From contig JALSHV010000011.1 in NCBI GenBank assembly GCA_026981975.1, positions 1 through 64,000 on the forward strand: DNA of 64,000 bases, given 5' to 3'. This document shows, piece after piece, positions 11,690 through 21,332 of the stretch. Position 1 is the first letter of the stretch. The number at the start of each line of letters is the position of its first letter. The notes below the pieces were generated by a model. The model had not been told where the DNA came from and did no database searches. It saw only the letters and a program-made list of their open reading frames with translations. The translations under genes and the position numbers were made by a program. This DNA is from Aquificaceae bacterium (GTDB taxonomy: Bacteria; Aquificota; Aquificia; Aquificales; Aquificaceae).

Positions 11690-12478
11690 TTAACCTCCGA
11701 AAAGCCTACTGAAAAATCCTTCCTTTTCACCGTATCTTTCAAAGGGAACTTCTTCACCTAAGGTTCTTTTTGCAAGATCCATAATAGCTTTAGCAGCGTT
11801 GTATCTCATATTAAGCACAATAGGTTCTCCTCTGTTAGTAAAATCCACCAACTTTTCTTCTTCTGGTATTACCCCTATAAGGGGGGCTTTAAGGATATCC
11901 ACTATGTCCTCCATGGATAACATTTCTCCTCTTTTTACCATTTTCCACCTTATTCTGTTAATTATTACCCAATAGTCTTCTTTATTCATGCTTTCCAGCA
12001 AGCCTATAACTCTGTCTGCATCTCTAACAGAAGAAACCTCCGGATTTACCACTATAAAAGCCTTATCCGCAGGGGATACTGCTATTTTAAACCCTTGTTC
12101 AATACCTGCGGGAGAGTCTATAATAATGTAATCAAACTCACCTCTTGTCTTTATATCCTTCACTAATGCTAACCACTTCTCTGTATTAACCGCATCTTTA
12201 TTCTTTGTTTGATTAGCAGGTAAGAGAAAAAGACTCAATCCTCTTTTATCTTTCACCAAGGCTTTCTCCGCAGAAACTCTCCCTTCCAGAACATCTAGAA
12301 TATCGTAGACTATCCTGTTTTCCAGACCGAGTATCATATCCAGATTTCTTAAACCTATATCCGCATCTATAAGCAGAATTTTTTTCCCCAGCTTAGCCAG
12401 AGCTACACCGAGATTAGCAGTAATAGTAGTTTTCCCCACACCTCCCTTACCAGAAGTAACAACTATTACTTCACTCAT
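11690..12478 (-). CDS. minD: Septum site-determining ATPase MinD
   Basis: Membrane-associated ATPase that carries MinC and is displaced by MinE. The deviant Walker A VTSGKGGVGKTTITANLG is at about 6-23, then LIDADIGLRNLD and IIDSPAGIEQG. The C-terminal FFSRLFGG is the amphipathic membrane-targeting helix. The 262-residue length is normal. It is distinguished from FleN at 5 kb by its min context and closer fit to the MinD tail. Confidence 0.96.
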   Translation of the reverse strand: MSEVIVVTSGKGGVGKTTITANLGVALAKLGKKILLIDADIGLRNLDMILGLENRIVYDILDVLEGRVSAEKALVKDKRGLSLFLLPANQTKNKDAVNTEKWLALVKDIKTRGEFDYIIIDSPAGIEQGFKIAVSPADKAFIVVNPEVSSVRDADRVIGLLESMNKEDYWVIINRIRWKMVKRGEMLSMEDIVDILKAPLIGVIPEEEKLVDFTNRGEPIVLNMRYNAAKAIMDLAKRTLGEEVPFERYGEKEGFFSRLFGG

Positions 12479-12493
12479 TAGCGGTTCACCTCT

Positions 12494-13069
12494 TTATACC
12501 TTCTCTAAAACTATCATACCATCTTCAATACGTGCAACTTCAGGATAACCCGGAGACACCCTTTCCGATTCGTCTGAAATTGCTATTTTTTTCCCTATCC
12601 TTATCTGCTGAGGCTCCATTCTCAAAGCTACTACAACCGCAGACTCATCTCCCAAAGCTCCCGCTATAGCTATTCCCCTTAAAGTTCCCATAACTATTAT
12701 ATTCCCTACCGCTATTATTTCAGCATCTTTATTCACATCTCCAAGAACAAGAACGTCTCCACTGTGTTCTACCTTCTGCCCAGATCTGAGGGAGCGATCC
12801 ACTACCATAAGACGCTTTTCCCCTTCTCGGCGCCGTGTTCCCAAAGCTATTTTTTTTATACTCTCAAGATGAAGACTTTTTAGAAATTCCTCAAGTTCAC
12901 TAAGCCAAGAAGGAGGAAGATCTTCCGGATTTTCCAGTATAAAGTGTCCTCCTTGAAACAATTTTCCTTTTACTTTTTTCTTAATTTCCTCTTTTATCTT
13001 GGAAATATCTTTGGTTTTTTGCACTCTTATAGCTATTACCGGAAGGGTTATACCTTTTATCTCAACCAC
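12494..13069 (-). CDS. minC: Septum site-determining protein MinC
   Basis: Inhibits FtsZ assembly away from mid-cell. The 191-residue product has a shorter N-terminal domain and the C-terminal right-handed beta-helix, recognisable from VEHSGDVLVLGDVNKDAEI and GNIIVMGTLRG, which binds MinD. It lies directly upstream of minD and downstream of the moeB/thiF-like gene with only 8 bases between. Confidence 0.92.
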   Translation of the reverse strand: MVEIKGITLPVIAIRVQKTKDISKIKEEIKKKVKGKLFQGGHFILENPEDLPPSWLSELEEFLKSLHLESIKKIALGTRRREGEKRLMVVDRSLRSGQKVEHSGDVLVLGDVNKDAEIIAVGNIIVMGTLRGIAIAGALGDESAVVVALRMEPQQIRIGKKIAISDESERVSPGYPEVARIEDGMIVLEKV

Positions 13070-13077
13070 CTTTCTTC

Positions 13078-13893
13078 TCAGAACCTCGCTTCACAACTTT
13101 GATCGTATTCTATTAATCCTGTAATCTTAGGCTCATCTCCGCATAGCGGACAGGAAGGATCTTTTCTGAGTTTTACCTTTTTAAACTCCATAGAAAGAGC
13201 GTCCATTATCAAAAGCTTTCCTACAAGAGGCTCCCCTATACCGAGAATCATCTTTATAGCTTCCGTAGCTTGAATACAACCCATGATACCACCTATGGAT
13301 CCCAGTATCCCAGCTTCTTGGCAGGAAGGAATAAGTCCGGGTGGGGGAGGTTCTGGGAATAAACACCTGTAGCAAGGGGATAAATCCCTGTGGCGAAAAT
13401 CAAAAACAGTGCACTGTCCTTCAAATCTCAACATCGCAGCGGAAACAAGAGGTATCCTTTCAAAATAGCAAGCATCGTTAATTAAAAAGCGGGTAGGGAA
13501 GTTATCTGTTCCATCAAGGACAAGATCGTAGTCTTTAATGATATCTACAATGTTATCCTTATTAATCATAGTATTGTATGTAATTACTTTTACGTCCGGA
13601 TTTAAAGCTTTAAGGGTTTCACTGGCAGATTCAACTTTAGAAATACCTACACGTTGTGTAGTATGGAGTATCTGTCTTTGAAGGTTTGAAAAATCCACTA
13701 CATCGTAGTCCACTATACCCAGTGTTCCTACACCGGCAGCCGCTAAGTAGAAAAGAGCAGGAGAGCCAAGACCACCAGCACCTATTACGAGAACACGTGA
13801 TTTTAGTAGTTTTTCCTGACCCTTTCCTCCCACTTCGGGAAGGATAATGTGACGCGCGTATCTCTTTATTTGTTCTTCTGTAAACTGAAACAT
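13078..13893 (-). CDS. moeB: HesA/MoeB/ThiF-family adenylyltransferase
   Basis: Adenylates the C-terminal Gly-Gly of a small sulfur carrier (MoaD or ThiS) for molybdopterin or thiazole synthesis. The ATP-binding loop VIGAGGLGSPALFYLAAAG and the NLQRQILH segment are canonical, and two Cys pairs (CYRC, CPLC) bind zinc. I cannot tell MoeB from ThiF by sequence alone. I chose ATG at 13893. The TTG one codon upstream is possible. A TATCAT box ends about 8 bases before the ATG and no Shine-Dalgarno is seen, so the message may be leaderless. Confidence 0.88.
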   Translation of the reverse strand: MFQFTEEQIKRYARHIILPEVGGKGQEKLLKSRVLVIGAGGLGSPALFYLAAAGVGTLGIVDYDVVDFSNLQRQILHTTQRVGISKVESASETLKALNPDVKVITYNTMINKDNIVDIIKDYDLVLDGTDNFPTRFLINDACYFERIPLVSAAMLRFEGQCTVFDFRHRDLSPCYRCLFPEPPPPGLIPSCQEAGILGSIGGIMGCIQATEAIKMILGIGEPLVGKLLIMDALSMEFKKVKLRKDPSCPLCGDEPKITGLIEYDQSCEARF

Positions 13894-13943
13894 CAATTAT
13901 TATGATACAGCTTTTTCGGACAAAGACAATACGTTGAGGATCA

Positions 13944-13949
13944 TATAAT
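13944..13949 (+). promoter_or_regulatory. Probable -10 box for a leaderless hemC transcript
   Basis: TATAAT ends 7 bases before the hemC ATG, with no Shine-Dalgarno between them. Transcription would start at or next to the A of ATG. The -35 region is poor. Confidence 0.45.
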
Positions 13950-13956
13950 TGAACTT

Positions 13957-14868
13957 ATGCGTATTAAAATCGGAACCCGTAAAAGTAAACTTGCTCTGTG
14001 GCAAGCTAATTTTGTTAAGAATTTTTTGCAAAAACACTGGGGAATTGAAGTTGAACTTGTGAAAATTACCACAACTGGTGACAAAATACTGGACGCTCCT
14101 CTTGCTAAAATAGGCGGTAAAGGACTATTCGTTAAAGAAATAGAACAGGCTCTTCTTGAAGGAAAGATAGACTTAGCTGTTCACTCTTTAAAAGATGTTC
14201 CTATGATTATACCTAAGGGGCTTACTATCACGGCTATTACAAAAAGGGAAGAACCCTATGACGTATTGATCTCCCGAACTGGAAAAGGGCTGGAAGAGCT
14301 ACCTGCCGGTGCGGTAGTGGGAACTTCCTCTTTAAGAAGACAAGTTCAAATCAAAAGGGTGCGAAGGGATCTGAAAGTGGAAATCCTAAGAGGGAATGTA
14401 GATACCAGAATGAGAAAACTCAAAGAGGGATATTATGACGCTATAGTGTTAGCAATGGCAGGTGTTAAGAGAATGGGATATGAAGGTGAAGTTACACAGG
14501 TGCTTTCTCAATTCATACCCGCGGTAGGACAGGGAAGTCTCGCTTTAGAAACAAGAGAAGAAGATGAAAGAACAAGGAAGCTTTTAGAACCTTTAAATCA
14601 CAGAGAAAGCTTTCTCAGGGCTATTTGTGAAAGAGCTTTTTTGAAAAAGTTAGAAGGTGGTTGTCAAGTGCCTATGGGAGCGCATGCGGAGATTAAAGAA
14701 AACAAAATTTCCATAAGAGGTTTCATATCCGATTTAGAAGGTATTAAATTTATTGAAGGTAAGAAGGAAGGAAACGTTAAAAATGCAGAGAAAATTGGAG
14801 AAGAGCTTGCTGAAGATCTCCTTAAAAGGGGAGGAAAGGAGATTCTGAAAGAGATCTACGGAGGGTAA
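13957..14868 (+). CDS. hemC: Porphobilinogen deaminase (hydroxymethylbilane synthase)
   Basis: Joins four porphobilinogens into hydroxymethylbilane in tetrapyrrole synthesis. [14 protein letters not shown] at the N terminus, the VHSLKDVP motif with the catalytic Asp, and GTSSLRRQ are intact. [13 protein letters not shown] carries the Cys that holds the dipyrromethane cofactor. The 303-residue length is normal. It starts a plus-strand run of five genes and probably has a leaderless message. Confidence 0.97.
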   Translation: MRIKIGTRKSKLALWQANFVKNFLQKHWGIEVELVKITTTGDKILDAPLAKIGGKGLFVKEIEQALLEGKIDLAVHSLKDVPMIIPKGLTITAITKREEPYDVLISRTGKGLEELPAGAVVGTSSLRRQVQIKRVRRDLKVEILRGNVDTRMRKLKEGYYDAIVLAMAGVKRMGYEGEVTQVLSQFIPAVGQGSLALETREEDERTRKLLEPLNHRESFLRAICERAFLKKLEGGCQVPMGAHAEIKENKISIRGFISDLEGIKFIEGKKEGNVKNAEKIGEELAEDLLKRGGKEILKEIYGG

Positions 14869-14871
14869 ACC

Positions 14872-16533
14872 ATGGATCCTATCGGTATTGTGTTAGGAAC
14901 AAAACCTTCAAGCCCTCTGGAGTTTTGGGTAGGTATAGAGAAAGGGAATTTTCTTCAACTTGACGATGTAATTGTTGTTCAATCCGTAATAGACGGAACT
15001 TCCCGTGGTGTGAAATTTTACGGTTTGGTTCATGAAGTTCAAAAATACTTAGAAGGAATAGAATTAGCTTATGAAGCTCACTTGGCTACAAATGGAATAG
15101 TTCCTGTAAATATAGCTTACACAGCAAGGATAATGGTAACCCGCATAGAACCGGAGATCTTCATACCCCCTTCACCTGGAGATCCAGTTTTCAAAGCTCA
15201 GAGTGAAGATTTAAGCAAAGCACTTTACTACGACAGTATGCGATGCAAAATACCTGCTGGGCTTTCCCGAAGCGGGGAAGTGATTTACTTAAACTACGAT
15301 TTCCTGAACGGCAGGGAAGGTGCTCATGTTTCTATATCGGGAATGTCAGGGATAGCTACTAAAACTTCCTACGCCCTATTTCTTTTGTATTCAATATTTC
15401 AAAAAGCGGAGGATAGAAACAGAATACACGGTCTTATCTTTAATGTAAAAGGTAAAGATCTACTGTGGATAGACAAAAAAAGTAAAAGGTTTACGGAAAA
15501 ACATGAAATTGACTTTCGCAAAATGGGATTAGATCCCAAGCCCTTTACTAATGTTGGATTCTTTGCTCCTCCTGAAAAACCAGGAAGTCCAGTGCCAGCA
15601 ACTGGAGATCGTCTTGAAGGAATAAAACCTTACTGTTGGAGTATGAAAGAATTCGCTCAAGAAGGTCTTTTAAAATTCTTGTTTGCCGAAGGAGATGAAG
15701 GGACTTCTTCCCTTCATTATGTCATAGACAGAGTTACCGAAAAGCTACAGCACTTAGCAAGAAATAGTCCACCTGAAGTTCTGATAGATGAAAACGGAAG
15801 GGAAATAGAAAGCTTAGATAGTCTTTTGAAATTATTGCAAGAAGTCATAGAAGACAGAGAAAACAAAACAGATCCCGATAGATATAGGGAATGGTTCGGA
15901 ACAGCAGCTACTGCAACAGCTTACGCTTTCCTAAGAAGATTTCATCATGCAGCAACTCATTGTAAGAGCTTGATATACGGTTCTGAATCTAAACCTATAG
16001 ACTGGAAAGCCAATCAACTCACTGTTATAGATATTTCCGATCTTCACGGAATAGCGAAGATGTTTGTAGTAGGTTCTATTCTCAGAAAAATCTTCAAAGA
16101 AAAGGAAGAAAAATCTCAAGCCTACCCTAAAATATTCGTAGTTCTGGACGAATTAAACAAATACGCTCCGAAGGATAGATGGAGTCCTATAAAGGACATA
16201 CTTCTTGATATAGCGGAAAGAGGAAGGAGCTTAGGAGTGATACTTATAGGCGCTCAACAAACTGCTAGTGAAGTGGAGAAGAGAATAATTGCCAACGCGG
16301 CTATTAAAGTTACAGGAAGATTAGACAGCAGTGAAGTTCTCAGCAAGGAATACGAATTTCTTACTGGTGGCTTTAAACAAAGGGCAATAATGTTGAAAAA
16401 AGGAAGTATGATTTTATACCAACCTGATATACCGAATCCCGTTATAATCAGTTTCCCACTTGCTCCTTGGGCTACCAAGAAGGAAGAAGCTAAGGAGGAA
16501 ATCCATGTCCCCGAAGAATTTGATCACTTTTAG
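14872..16533 (+). CDS. HerA/FtsK-like ATPase
   Basis: P-loop ATPase of the HerA (DUF87) group, which translocates DNA or couples to NurA-type nucleases in relatives. The 553-residue product has an N-terminal HAS-barrel-like beta region. A deviant P-loop GMSGIATKTSYALFLLYS is near residue 160. Walker B is FVVLDELNKYAP, followed by GVILIGAQQTASEVEKR (sensor) and an Arg-finger-like GRLDSSEV. No NurA nuclease gene is adjacent. It starts 4 bases after hemC. Confidence 0.82.
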   Translation: MDPIGIVLGTKPSSPLEFWVGIEKGNFLQLDDVIVVQSVIDGTSRGVKFYGLVHEVQKYLEGIELAYEAHLATNGIVPVNIAYTARIMVTRIEPEIFIPPSPGDPVFKAQSEDLSKALYYDSMRCKIPAGLSRSGEVIYLNYDFLNGREGAHVSISGMSGIATKTSYALFLLYSIFQKAEDRNRIHGLIFNVKGKDLLWIDKKSKRFTEKHEIDFRKMGLDPKPFTNVGFFAPPEKPGSPVPATGDRLEGIKPYCWSMKEFAQEGLLKFLFAEGDEGTSSLHYVIDRVTEKLQHLARNSPPEVLIDENGREIESLDSLLKLLQEVIEDRENKTDPDRYREWFGTAATATAYAFLRRFHHAATHCKSLIYGSESKPIDWKANQLTVIDISDLHGIAKMFVVGSILRKIFKEKEEKSQAYPKIFVVLDELNKYAPKDRWSPIKDILLDIAERGRSLGVILIGAQQTASEVEKRIIANAAIKVTGRLDSSEVLSKEYEFLTGGFKQRAIMLKKGSMILYQPDIPNPVIISFPLAPWATKKEEAKEEIHVPEEFDHF

Positions 16534-17704
16534 TTTTATACTCATATTTTTTATACCTATTACCTCTTTTGCAAAAGTAAAGGGTAGCAAATACGGTATT
16601 TATGAAGGAAAGATAAGAATTGTTTTAAATCTAAGCGTTAAAAGAGACTTTAAAGTGTTTACCCTTGAAAATCCCCGGCGGATAGTTATAGATATTTACG
16701 GTGAAAAAAAAGTTTCTAAGCTTAGCTTCCCTTCCTATATAAAACATAGAATAGGAAAGCATCTGTGGGGTATCCGTATAGTTCTCATCTATAAAAAAAA
16801 GTTTTCCCTTAAATACTTTTCCTTAGAAAAACCTTTCAGAATAGTTATAGATATATACAAAGAAGACAATGAACTTTACAGAGAAATAGTCAAAATTCTG
16901 AACAAGGAAGATTCTCCTCCAAGGATTTCGGAAGATCCTATTGCTCAACTTATAAAGAAAGTAAGATCACAACCTATGGTTTACGAGGATAGAGTTGTAG
17001 TAATAGATCCAGGGCATGGAGGGAAGGATCCCGGTGCTATAGGTCACGGTGGGATAAGGGAAAAAGACATAAATCTGGCAATTGCTAAGAAAGTAGCCTA
17101 TTACCTTAAAAGGGACGGAAGGTTTAAAGTAATACTGACAAGGAAAGGTGATTACTTTATTCCTCTTCATAAAAGAGCAGAGATAGCTTTAAGAAATAAG
17201 GCGGATTTGTTTATAAGTGTTCATGCAGACGCTGCTCCTCATAGAAATCCACGTGCAAGAGGAACTCAGATTTTTGCTCTCTCTTATAGAAGAGCGGTTG
17301 AAAAGAAAAGTCAAATTTTAAAAAACAGAAAATACGCCCGTCTTGTGTTAGGCGAAGCTGCGGATATAAAATCAGGGGTTGTGAAAAAAGTTTTAGCAGA
17401 TCTTGCCTTGGACGTTACTCTTTCTGAAAGTGTTTACTTTGCAAAGTTGCTTTCGGGGGAAATGAAAAGGGTTATAGGGAAAGGAGTTTACTTTAAAGGA
17501 ATAAACAGAGCGGGTTTTGCAGTTTTAAAAACACCGGGAATCCCATCTGTGCTTGTGGAAACGGGATTTATTACAAATCCTTCAGAATCTAAAAAGCTCA
17601 GGAATCCGGAATTTCAGAGAAAGGTAGCTTGGTCTATATACAGAGCAATTGTTCGTTACTTTTTCGGAAACGATTTCGGGAAAAAGTTAGTCAAATACAG
17701 ATAA
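16505..17704 (+). CDS. amiC: N-acetylmuramoyl-L-alanine amidase with AMIN domain
   Basis: Zinc amidase that cleaves the stem peptide from peptidoglycan during daughter-cell separation. A signal peptide (NLITFSFILIFFIPITSFA) is followed by a beta-rich AMIN targeting domain (about 20-140) and an Amidase_3 domain with VVIDPGHGGKDPGA, the Glu of GIREKDINL, FISVHADA and VLVETGFITN. I chose ATG 16505 behind AAGGAGG, which gives the signal peptide at once. An upstream TTG-type start would spoil it. It overlaps the preceding ATPase gene by 29 bases. The symbol is by analogy. Confidence 0.9.
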   Translation: MSPKNLITFSFILIFFIPITSFAKVKGSKYGIYEGKIRIVLNLSVKRDFKVFTLENPRRIVIDIYGEKKVSKLSFPSYIKHRIGKHLWGIRIVLIYKKKFSLKYFSLEKPFRIVIDIYKEDNELYREIVKILNKEDSPPRISEDPIAQLIKKVRSQPMVYEDRVVVIDPGHGGKDPGAIGHGGIREKDINLAIAKKVAYYLKRDGRFKVILTRKGDYFIPLHKRAEIALRNKADLFISVHADAAPHRNPRARGTQIFALSYRRAVEKKSQILKNRKYARLVLGEAADIKSGVVKKVLADLALDVTLSESVYFAKLLSGEMKRVIGKGVYFKGINRAGFAVLKTPGIPSVLVETGFITNPSESKKLRNPEFQRKVAWSIYRAIVRYFFGNDFGKKLVKYR

Positions 17705-17717
17705 AAGGGAGGTTCAT

Positions 17718-18668
17718 ATGAGGTTCTTCTTACTGCTAATAATAGTAGGATTTTCCTTTAGTAAACCTATACTGGAGTCCTTCAGTCAAATTAAGAGGTT
17801 TCCCTTTATAACTTACAAAGAAGCGTGGACGGGAACACCCGCTCAGTCAAGAGAAGTAGCTGTTCCAGCTGTAGTAATAACCTATGGTGAAAAGGAAAAA
17901 AAGGAACTCGTGGAGGAAGCCGTTAACATAGCTTACTTCTTAGGGCAATGGACAGAAGACGTAGGAATAACTCCCCGTATGGTAAGAAAGGGAAAGCTTC
18001 CTTCCCTTATACTTCCACTCTCAAAAGCACTTAAAACCGATAAAAACTTAATTTTAATAGGAACAAGAAATAAAATTGTAAAAAACTTAAACATTGCTTT
18101 CAGAGGTCCTACTTTGAAAGTTATTAGCTGGCAAGGTAGAAAGATTCTTCTGGTAGGAGGAAGGAATCCTACAGAAATAAAAGGCGCAGCTCGCTTTTTA
18201 GCTTATAGAATTGTAGGTTTCAAAGCAGGAGCTTATAAGACATTTTTTAGCTTTGTTAAGTTACGGGCTATGATAGAAAAAGAAGACTTTTCCTCCGCAC
18301 TTAATCTTATAAAAGATCCTTCAGGACTTTCCGCTTGTGGAAAGAACATGTCTCTTGCAGCACCGATGATGCTGAGATTCCCTCCCGAAGTTAAAAAGAT
18401 AGTAAAGGAAAGAAACATTATTCTTTACAAGAAGATACCGCAAGTTCTAAGGACAAAAGATAAAGAAAAAGCAATAAAGCTTTGGAGAAAAGCAATGATT
18501 ACCTGCTATCGCTGTCATCAAGGACTAGGTATAAAACGTCTCAGAAGATTTATCCCTAATGAAAACATACATTCAAAGCATCAGAAAATAGCTGAAGACT
18601 TTGGACTTCTTAAAAAAGAAGGTTGCGGTATATGTCACAAGGGAATAACCGAAATAAGAGGTTACTAA
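17718..18668 (+). CDS. Secreted diheme c-type protein of unknown function
   Basis: The 316-residue product has a short signal peptide (FFLLLIIVGFSFSKP). Two CxxCH heme-attachment motifs lie near the C terminus: CYRCH near residue 263 and CGICH near residue 308. The middle part repeats an ILIGTRNKIV / ILLVGGRNPTEIKGAARFL pattern that recalls the S-layer or BcsB-type sugar/ligand-binding repeat, a weak resemblance. It is probably a periplasmic electron-transfer or redox-sensing protein. Its 3' end overlaps aroK by 37 bases. Confidence 0.75.
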   Translation: MRFFLLLIIVGFSFSKPILESFSQIKRFPFITYKEAWTGTPAQSREVAVPAVVITYGEKEKKELVEEAVNIAYFLGQWTEDVGITPRMVRKGKLPSLILPLSKALKTDKNLILIGTRNKIVKNLNIAFRGPTLKVISWQGRKILLVGGRNPTEIKGAARFLAYRIVGFKAGAYKTFFSFVKLRAMIEKEDFSSALNLIKDPSGLSACGKNMSLAAPMMLRFPPEVKKIVKERNIILYKKIPQVLRTKDKEKAIKLWRKAMITCYRCHQGLGIKRLRRFIPNENIHSKHQKIAEDFGLLKKEGCGICHKGITEIRGY

Positions 18669-19159
18669 GAATAAGTCTTGTAGGATTCATGTGCAGTGGT
18701 AAAACAACTATTGGGAAAATGCTTGCAAAAAAATTAGGTTGGGATTTTATAGACGTAGACAATGAGGTGGAACGGATAGAAGGAATGAGCATTCCTTACA
18801 TCTTCCAATTAAAAGGTGAAACTTATTTTAGAAAAAAGGAAAAGGAGGTTCTTTTAGACTTTCTTAACAGAGAAAAAATAATCATATCCACCGGTGGAGG
18901 GCTTGGAGCTGATCCTGAAATTATGAATCTTTTAAAGAAAAAATCCTTAACAGTTTGGTTAAAAATCTCTTACGAGAGTTTTAAAAAAAGATGTGGAAAA
19001 GATGATAACAGACCTCTTTTGAAAAGAGAAGAGAAAGAAATAAAAAACCTGTTCAGGAAAAGGGAAGAAACATACAAACAAGCACACCTTGTAGTTGATG
19101 AAAATTCTCCCGAAGAAATAGTTCGTCTGATCGTAAACTTCCGGAAGGATTTCTATTGA
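18632..19159 (+). CDS. aroK: Shikimate kinase
   Basis: Phosphorylates shikimate at the 3-OH in the chorismate pathway. The P-loop is GFMCSGKTTIGKML (Cys where Gly is usual), followed by DVDNEVE and STGGGLG, the substrate-binding GGG motif, then RPLL with the lid Arg. The product is about 175 residues. I chose ATG 18632, 9 bases after AAGAAGG. A TTG at 18623 is an alternative. It overlaps the diheme gene upstream and the convergent proB by 7 bases. Confidence 0.93.
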   Translation: MSQGNNRNKRLLRISLVGFMCSGKTTIGKMLAKKLGWDFIDVDNEVERIEGMSIPYIFQLKGETYFRKKEKEVLLDFLNREKIIISTGGGLGADPEIMNLLKKKSLTVWLKISYESFKKRCGKDDNRPLLKREEKEIKNLFRKREETYKQAHLVVDENSPEEIVRLIVNFRKDFY

Positions 19160-20223
19160 AATATAACCAGATTATCCCTGTGAATAACTTCTTCCTTAGA
19201 AGTATTCAAAAGCTCTCTTACCTGATAACCTTTAAGTCCCTTAATTCGCCTTATTTCATCACTGGAAAAGTTTACCTTACCTCTACCTAAGGGGATTTTC
19301 TCAGGACCTACTACGCTTACAACATCTCCTCGCAGGAAATTTCCTTCTACTTCTGTTATTCCCGCAGGAAGTAAGCTTCTTCCTTCTCTGAGAGCTTTAA
19401 CAGCTCCGCTATCTACGGATATTATTCCCTTCGGTTCTTCAACCATAGCCAGTAGCCGATGTTTTCTCCTTACTCTTCTTTGAAGGGGTTTAAAAAGTGT
19501 TCCTTTTGTCTTGAGTTCTCTTAGTTTTACAAAATCATCTTCTTTTCCCGTTACTATAACGGGTATCCCTATGGAAAGAGCAAGTCGCGTGGCTTCAATT
19601 TTACTTCTCATTCCACCACTTCCGAAAGTTGTCCCGCTTCCCTTTACAAGGTGTAATACACTTTCTACACTTACCACTTCCTTGATAACATCACCCTTTT
19701 CATCAATAAGCCCTCCTGCTGAGGAAAGCATAACAAGTAGATCTGCACCTATCATATAGCTTACGTAAAGAGATAGAAAATCGTTATCACCGAACACCAG
19801 TTCTTCTACTGCAACAGTATCGTTCTCGTTTATTATAGGAATAACCCCCAGCTGAAACATCTTCTCAAGCGTATCTTTTGCATTCCTGAATCTGCTTTCA
19901 TTCTCTTTTCTGAAGATATCCCCTGTCAACAAAACTTGCGCCACTGTCAGACCGTAATTGGAGAAAATGGTATCGTATAGATGCATCAGATAAGCCTGTC
20001 CTATTCCTGCTAACGCCTGTCTGGAAACCAGATCGGTGGGTTTTTCTTTAAGTCCCATTTTTTTCGCACCACACAGAACAGCTCCCGATGAAACTACCGC
20101 TATGCAATCCCCCATCTCCACAAGATCCTTAATTGCTTGAGCTAACTTAGCTATAAAGTTAAGATCTATGTCTCCCTTAGATGTTTGCAAAAGATTTGAA
20201 CCTATCTTGAACACTATTCTCAT
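19153..20223 (-). CDS. proB: Glutamate 5-kinase with PUA domain
   Basis: First step of proline synthesis, forming glutamyl-5-phosphate. The kinase domain shows VFKIGSNLL, VVSSGAVLCGAKKMGL and NENDTVAVEELVFGDND, and the C-terminal PUA domain starts near residue 270 (GIISVDSGAVKALREGRSLLPAGI). The 356-residue length is normal. Its start codon overlaps the end of the M20 peptidase gene by 4 bases. Confidence 0.95.
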   Translation of the reverse strand: MRIVFKIGSNLLQTSKGDIDLNFIAKLAQAIKDLVEMGDCIAVVSSGAVLCGAKKMGLKEKPTDLVSRQALAGIGQAYLMHLYDTIFSNYGLTVAQVLLTGDIFRKENESRFRNAKDTLEKMFQLGVIPIINENDTVAVEELVFGDNDFLSLYVSYMIGADLLVMLSSAGGLIDEKGDVIKEVVSVESVLHLVKGSGTTFGSGGMRSKIEATRLALSIGIPVIVTGKEDDFVKLRELKTKGTLFKPLQRRVRRKHRLLAMVEEPKGIISVDSGAVKALREGRSLLPAGITEVEGNFLRGDVVSVVGPEKIPLGRGKVNFSSDEIRRIKGLKGYQVRELLNTSKEEVIHRDNLVIFQ

Positions 20224-21287
20224 CTGAGTTTTTCAAAAAGAGCCAGAAGGAAAGAAGTCATACATTCCAAATCTTCAAGAGATATATTCTCCCTTTCCGT
20301 ATGACTGTCCTTAAGACTGCCGTATCCGAAGATCGCACAGGAAAGACCTGCTTTGTGGTAGTTAGCAGCGTCTGTCCACGAAGGCATAGTTCCACGGACA
20401 GGTTTTCTTCCCAGAGCTTCAAAATGTGTTTCTTCAAGAAAGCTTATAAAATCCTCATCTGAGAAGCTTATAAAGTCTTCACCATCTTCCGCTCTGAATG
20501 TTATTTTGCACTCCTTGTCAAAATCTTTCACTATTTCCCTAATAAGTGTTTCCATTTCCTTCCAGCTTTCTCCTTTTTTTATTTTAATCTCCAACAAAGC
20601 GAAACACTTCTTCGGAACAATGTAATGAAGAGATCCGCCTTTTATCATTATGAAATTAACCTGCCGGTTGAAGAGTTTTTCCAGTTTGTTTACTAAGCCA
20701 ATTAAAACTTTAATAGGATTTTTTACCTTCTCAAATTCCGAAGCGTGAGCACTTGGTCCTTCAACTGTTAAGCTAAACTCTAAACTTCCCATCTGAGAAG
20801 TGCACAGCATTCCATAGGTAGGTTCAAGAACAAGACAGAATTTTTCTTTTTTGAGTAGTTCAATAATCTTCTCAGAACCTAAGGCGGAATTGTTTTCTTC
20901 GTCCACAACAAAAGCTAAGGAAAAAGGCAGATTTTTATGGGGGTATTTATTTTTAAAAATTTCAATTGCCTTCAAAAGAGCGGCAATACTTCCTTTAACA
21001 TCGGCAGATCCTCTGCCGTATATACGATTTCCCACTTCCTTAGGTAAATAGGGATCTTTCATTCCTAAGGGAGGCACAGTATCAACATGGCAGGAAATAA
21101 GGTAGGGACTTTCCCCTCTTAGGAAGAGATTATATCTTTTTCCCTCTACATACTGTTTTATAGGATAAAGGCACTGTTTACGCAACCACTTTTCTATGAA
21201 ATCCTGAATACTTTGCTCAAACCCAGAGACGCTTTTTATGGAAATAAGGGTTTTCAAAAGATCCTTTAATCCTTTAAACTTTTCCAC
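20220..21287 (-). CDS. M20-family metallopeptidase/deacylase
   Basis: Zinc hydrolase of the ArgE/DapE/LysK group. Metal-site motifs are visible: SCHVDTVPP (His and Asp), GRGSADVKGS, VVDEENNSALGSEK (catalytic Glu pair) and the late SFLEETHFEALGRKPVRGTMPSWTDAANY. The 355-residue length is typical and the dimerisation domain lies in the middle. The exact substrate (N-acetyl-lysine, N-acetyl-ornithine or succinyl-DAP) cannot be fixed. Overlap with proB suggests an amino-acid biosynthesis operon. Confidence 0.85.
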   Translation of the reverse strand: MEKFKGLKDLLKTLISIKSVSGFEQSIQDFIEKWLRKQCLYPIKQYVEGKRYNLFLRGESPYLISCHVDTVPPLGMKDPYLPKEVGNRIYGRGSADVKGSIAALLKAIEIFKNKYPHKNLPFSLAFVVDEENNSALGSEKIIELLKKEKFCLVLEPTYGMLCTSQMGSLEFSLTVEGPSAHASEFEKVKNPIKVLIGLVNKLEKLFNRQVNFIMIKGGSLHYIVPKKCFALLEIKIKKGESWKEMETLIREIVKDFDKECKITFRAEDGEDFISFSDEDFISFLEETHFEALGRKPVRGTMPSWTDAANYHKAGLSCAIFGYGSLKDSHTERENISLEDLECMTSFLLALFEKLR

Positions 21288-21332
21288 AGATACAGAATAT
21301 ATCTCCGACTCCTCTCCTTATTCAAGTATTGT

